Below are positions 6,156 to 7,779 of a DNA stretch of 7,779 nt, piece after piece; position 1 is the first letter of the stretch, and each line of letters begins with the position of its first letter. The position numbers were made by a program, and so were the translations under genes. The notes under the pieces are model-generated. The model saw only the letters and a list, made by a program, of their open reading frames with translations, did not search any database and was not told the DNA's origin. Origin of the DNA: Actinomycetota bacterium (GTDB taxonomy: Bacteria; Actinomycetota; Acidimicrobiia; Acidimicrobiales; Ilumatobacteraceae); NCBI GenBank assembly GCA_005789925.1, contig SXWG01000224.1:1-7779 (forward strand), written 5' to 3'.

Positions 6156-7523
6156 TCAGCTACCCGAACCGATGCGCGCTGCGAGCACCACCGCCTTCGT
6201 GTAGATATCTCCTGCCAGTGGCGAATATCCGATCGCTTCTGCGCTCTTCGGACCGCAGGTTCCGAGGAGATAGTTGAAGAAGTTACGAATGTTGGTGTTT
6301 GTAGTCGAAGCCTTGGTGCTTGCAAGTCCGTATGAGATAGCTGCGATTGGATACATCGTCGTCGAAGTATTGGTGTAGTTCAACGTTACGAGTCCATCTG
6401 CAGCGACCGTTGCGTAGGAGAGAGCCTCTCCGGCATTCGTAGTTGTTGGTGTTACGAATGCGCCTCCCGCATTCTTTACTGCTGCGGCCTTCACGCCAGC
6501 ATTCTCACGCTCAAGCACGAAGGAGAGCTCCGCATAGGTGATCGCACCGTTGTTGTCCTTTACGTAGTTCGAGACTCCGTCGTTGCCCGATGCAGCTTGG
6601 AACGTACCATCGGTGGCCAACGTCGTCGGAATTGACTTCGTGAAGTCGTCATTCGTAACTTTCGTCCAAACAGTTGGGGCAGCGAGGTTCAAGTAGTTCA
6701 AGAAGGCATTGGTTGTTCCTGAGCCACCCGAGCGATACGCCACCTTGATTGGAGTTGCAGGCAACGTGATCGTCTTACCCGATGTCGTCGCTTCAAGACT
6801 GACTGTCGCGAGTGTCGAGGTATCGACCACAATCGAGTACGTAGTGCCTTTGACGTGCTTCACCGTGTTGACCTGCGACTTCGAGAACTTCAGCAAGCCG
6901 ACATTCGATGTGACTCCTTTGGAGGTCGTACGCTTCAGAATGACGGTCTTTCCCCTGTTTGCCTTGATGGCCGCAGCCGTCATCGTCGTGGTGATCTTTG
7001 CATTAGAGCCTGCCGCCACCACGCTTACCTTCACACCTGCGATGCTCTGTGACTTCTTAGCCGGAACCGTAACTGCAGTATTGTCCGCCGCGATTGCCGG
7101 ATCATTCCAGGTCTTCACGGTTCCAGAGAAGATCTTCGCAATTGTCGGAGCGGTTAGATGTATCTGATCAGTGACTCCGTCAAGACGGTATGCAACTGCG
7201 ATAGGACCGCCGATGAGCGGTACGTACACGAAGTTGCTCGGCGCTCCACTCGAGTAGGCCGATTCAGATCCACCGAACTGAAACGTTCCGTTCGCAAAAC
7301 TGGTCTTGCCGGTTCCCGATCCGACGGCTGAGTAGGAAATTGTGTCCTTACCAGGATTCACAGTGGTGTTACTCGCGTACAGCGATCGGCACACGTCCAT
7401 GAAGTTCGCCATGAAGGTGGCGCCTCCACCAGTGATGGCTTCCGCGTGCACCGGAACTGCGCCGGCGAATCCACCAAGCATGGCAGTCGTTGCCACGATT
7501 GCGATTTTCTTACGAAGTTTCAT
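6156..7523 (-). CDS. pstS: PstS-like phosphate ABC transporter substrate-binding protein with basic insert
   Basis: A 455-residue exported binding protein that would deliver phosphate to the PstCAB transporter. Residues 1-27 form a Sec signal peptide (MKLRKK, hydrophobic core, then VHA-EA cleavage); no lipobox cysteine is present, so it is not an obvious lipoprotein. PstS landmarks are ITGGGATF (30-37), SAVGSGTG (65-72), FGGSESAY (83-90), PIAVAYRL (107-114), IAKIFSGTVKTWNDPAIA (128-145), RSGGSGTT (264-271), GNDGVSNYVKDNNGAITYAEL (313-333) and a C-terminal FFNYLLGTCGP. Usual PstS proteins are roughly 320-370 residues; the excess is an insert at about 149-250. Two acidic ligand-site residues of E. 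coli PstS appear to be replaced (see findings). The only cysteines, C45 and C423, could form a disulfide. A strong GGAGGAAA ribosome site at 7538-7531 fixes the start. It lies downstream of pstB behind a candidate PHO box. Confidence 0.9.
   Translation of the reverse strand: MKLRKKIAIVATTAMLGGFAGAVPVHAEAITGGGATFMANFMDVCRSLYASNTTVNPGKDTISYSAVGSGTGKTSFANGTFQFGGSESAYSSGAPSNFVYVPLIGGPIAVAYRLDGVTDQIHLTAPTIAKIFSGTVKTWNDPAIAADNTAVTVPAKKSQSIAGVKVSVVAAGSNAKITTTMTAAAIKANRGKTVILKRTTSKGVTSNVGLLKFSKSQVNTVKHVKGTTYSIVVDTSTLATVSLEATTSGKTITLPATPIKVAYRSGGSGTTNAFLNYLNLAAPTVWTKVTNDDFTKSIPTTLATDGTFQAASGNDGVSNYVKDNNGAITYAELSFVLERENAGVKAAAVKNAGGAFVTPTTTNAGEALSYATVAADGLVTLNYTNTSTTMYPIAAISYGLASTKASTTNTNIRNFFNYLLGTCGPKSAEAIGYSPLAGDIYTKAVVLAARIGSGS
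6774..7079 (-). other. Inserted basic, beta-rich domain within PstS
   Basis: This segment encodes about residues 149-250 of the PstS-like protein. In ordinary PstS the chain passes from WNDPAIA through a short N-P-G-x-x-L-P turn straight to the strand before the RxDGSGT loop. Here about 100 residues separate WNDPAIAADN from LPATPIKVAYRSGGSGTT. The insert is rich in Thr, Ser, Val and Ala. I count 15 Lys/Arg against 2 Asp/Glu, and there is no cysteine. Alternating hydrophobic stretches (VKVSVVAAG, KTVILKRTT, TYSIVVDTSTLATVSLEA) suggest a small beta domain. No known family is recognised. Confidence 0.65.
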
Positions 7524-7530
7524 TTCTTTC

Positions 7531-7538
7531 TTTCCTCC
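7531..7538 (-). promoter_or_regulatory. Ribosome binding site of pstS
   Basis: On the minus strand GGAGGAAA precedes the ATG at 7523, with 10 bases between the GGAGG core and the start codon. It is the only strong Shine-Dalgarno sequence in the window and confirms both the start codon and a high translation level for the binding protein. Confidence 0.8.
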
Positions 7539-7559
7539 GGGTCTTTGTTGCCCAAGATG

Positions 7560-7565
7560 AATGTA
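7560..7565 (-). promoter_or_regulatory. Candidate -10 element of pstS promoter
   Basis: On the minus strand TACATT fits the actinobacterial TAnnnT pattern and would start a transcript near 7553, leaving a leader of about 30 bases that contains the ribosome site. There is no good TTGACA-like -35 at the proper distance, as expected of an activator-dependent promoter. The call rests on position and a weak match only. Confidence 0.28.
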
Positions 7566-7592
7566 CGAAATGAACTTGACGTGAAAGATGAC

Positions 7593-7636
7593 TTCAGTTG
7601 AACCCTGCAGTCAGATTGTGTGAACAATAAGTGAAC
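7593..7636 (-). promoter_or_regulatory. Candidate PHO box: 11-bp GTTCA direct repeats
   Basis: On the minus strand, GTTCACTTATT (7636-7626) is followed immediately by GTTCACACAAT (7625-7615), then one unmatched 11-bp unit, then GTTCAACTGAA (7603-7593). The GTTCA cores thus recur at 0, 11 and 33 bp, always in multiples of 11. Known PHO boxes bound by PhoP in streptomycetes and PhoB in enterobacteria are 11-bp direct repeats with GTTCA/TGTCA cores, placed before pst genes. The array starts 7 bases after the pstB stop and ends 69 bp before the pstS start. Phosphate-starvation activation of pstS is the inference. Confidence 0.6.
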
Positions 7637-7642
7637 GACACC

Positions 7643-7779
7643 TCAGCCGAAACGACCCTGCACATAGTCAGCAGTGCGCTTGTCTGATGGGTTACTGAAC
7701 ATATTCGAGGTGAGGTCAGCTTCAATGAGCTGTCCGGGGCCACCGTCAGACAAGAAGAATGCGCAGTAGTCAGACACTC
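7643..7779 (-). CDS. pstB: Phosphate ABC transporter ATP-binding protein PstB, C-terminal end
   Basis: The last 44 residues of PstB are encoded from the right edge to a TGA at 7645-7643; the rest lies outside the window. The peptide reads [20 protein letters not shown], continues through a [15 protein letters not shown] segment and ends QGRFG. This matches the PstB C-terminus, which follows the H-loop: the S/D-x-x-AFFL strand, the G-L-I-E turn and the F-x-NP-x-DKRT-x-DY-x-x-GRFG tail are typical. The full protein powers phosphate import as an ABC ATPase at the inner face of the membrane. Its stop is 119 bp upstream of the pstS start codon. Confidence 0.9.
   Translation of the reverse strand, partial: VSDYCAFFLSDGGPGQLIEADLTSNMFSNPSDKRTADYVQGRFG

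Noticed and set aside
6709..7167. Plus-strand open frame with hydrophobic, Val-rich product inside pstS
   Set aside because: It is the complement of the Thr/Ser/Lys-rich insert of PstS. It lies wholly within the coding region, which carries the signal peptide and PstS motifs, and has no ribosome site of its own that I can see.

Overview
The window looks like chromosomal DNA from an actinobacterium. GC content is moderately high by eye. The gene set fits: a DUF4916 protein, an F420/flavin split-barrel (PPOX-class) oxidoreductase, a DUF3500 protein, GTG and apparently leaderless or SD-poor starts, and a Pst phosphate-transport locus with 11-bp GTTCA-type repeats. A member of the Acidimicrobiia (Ilumatobacter-like) is my best guess, but this is an inference from protein style and is not proven.

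Layout. (1) Positions 1-339, minus: N-terminal part of a DUF4916/Nudix-like protein that runs off the left edge. (2) Positions 340-406: a 67-bp divergent promoter region holding a 7-6-7 inverted repeat. (3) Positions 407-3229, plus: a compact three-gene operon of a PPOX-class oxidoreductase, a FAD-dependent aromatic-ring-type monooxygenase and a DUF3500 protein. The last two overlap by ATGA. (4) Positions 3261-6087, minus, convergent with that operon: two aldehyde dehydrogenases 16 bp apart, one of succinate-semialdehyde dehydrogenase type upstream and one of ALDH3 type downstream. (5) Positions 6090-6119: a very strong hairpin that, read on the minus strand, has a GUGA tetraloop and ends the phosphate locus. 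(6) Positions 6156-7523, minus: a PstS-like secreted phosphate-binding protein with an unusual basic insert of about 100 residues. (7) Positions 7524-7642: its regulatory region, with a candidate PHO box. (8) Positions 7643-7779, minus: the C-terminal end of PstB.

How the genes may work together. The right part is a phosphate-starvation uptake locus with the binding-protein gene placed after pstB under its own candidate PHO box. The left part is a redox/catabolic neighbourhood. A flavin monooxygenase resembling the 2,6-dihydroxypyridine hydroxylase group, a flavin/F420 split-barrel enzyme and two aldehyde dehydrogenases would suit oxidation of a small cyclic substrate to carboxylic acids, but the substrate cannot be read from the sequence. 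The most unusual points are the PstS insert, the loss of two acidic residues at its ligand site, and the flavoenzyme-DUF3500 operon. I see no tRNA, rRNA, CRISPR array, insertion sequence or phage gene.
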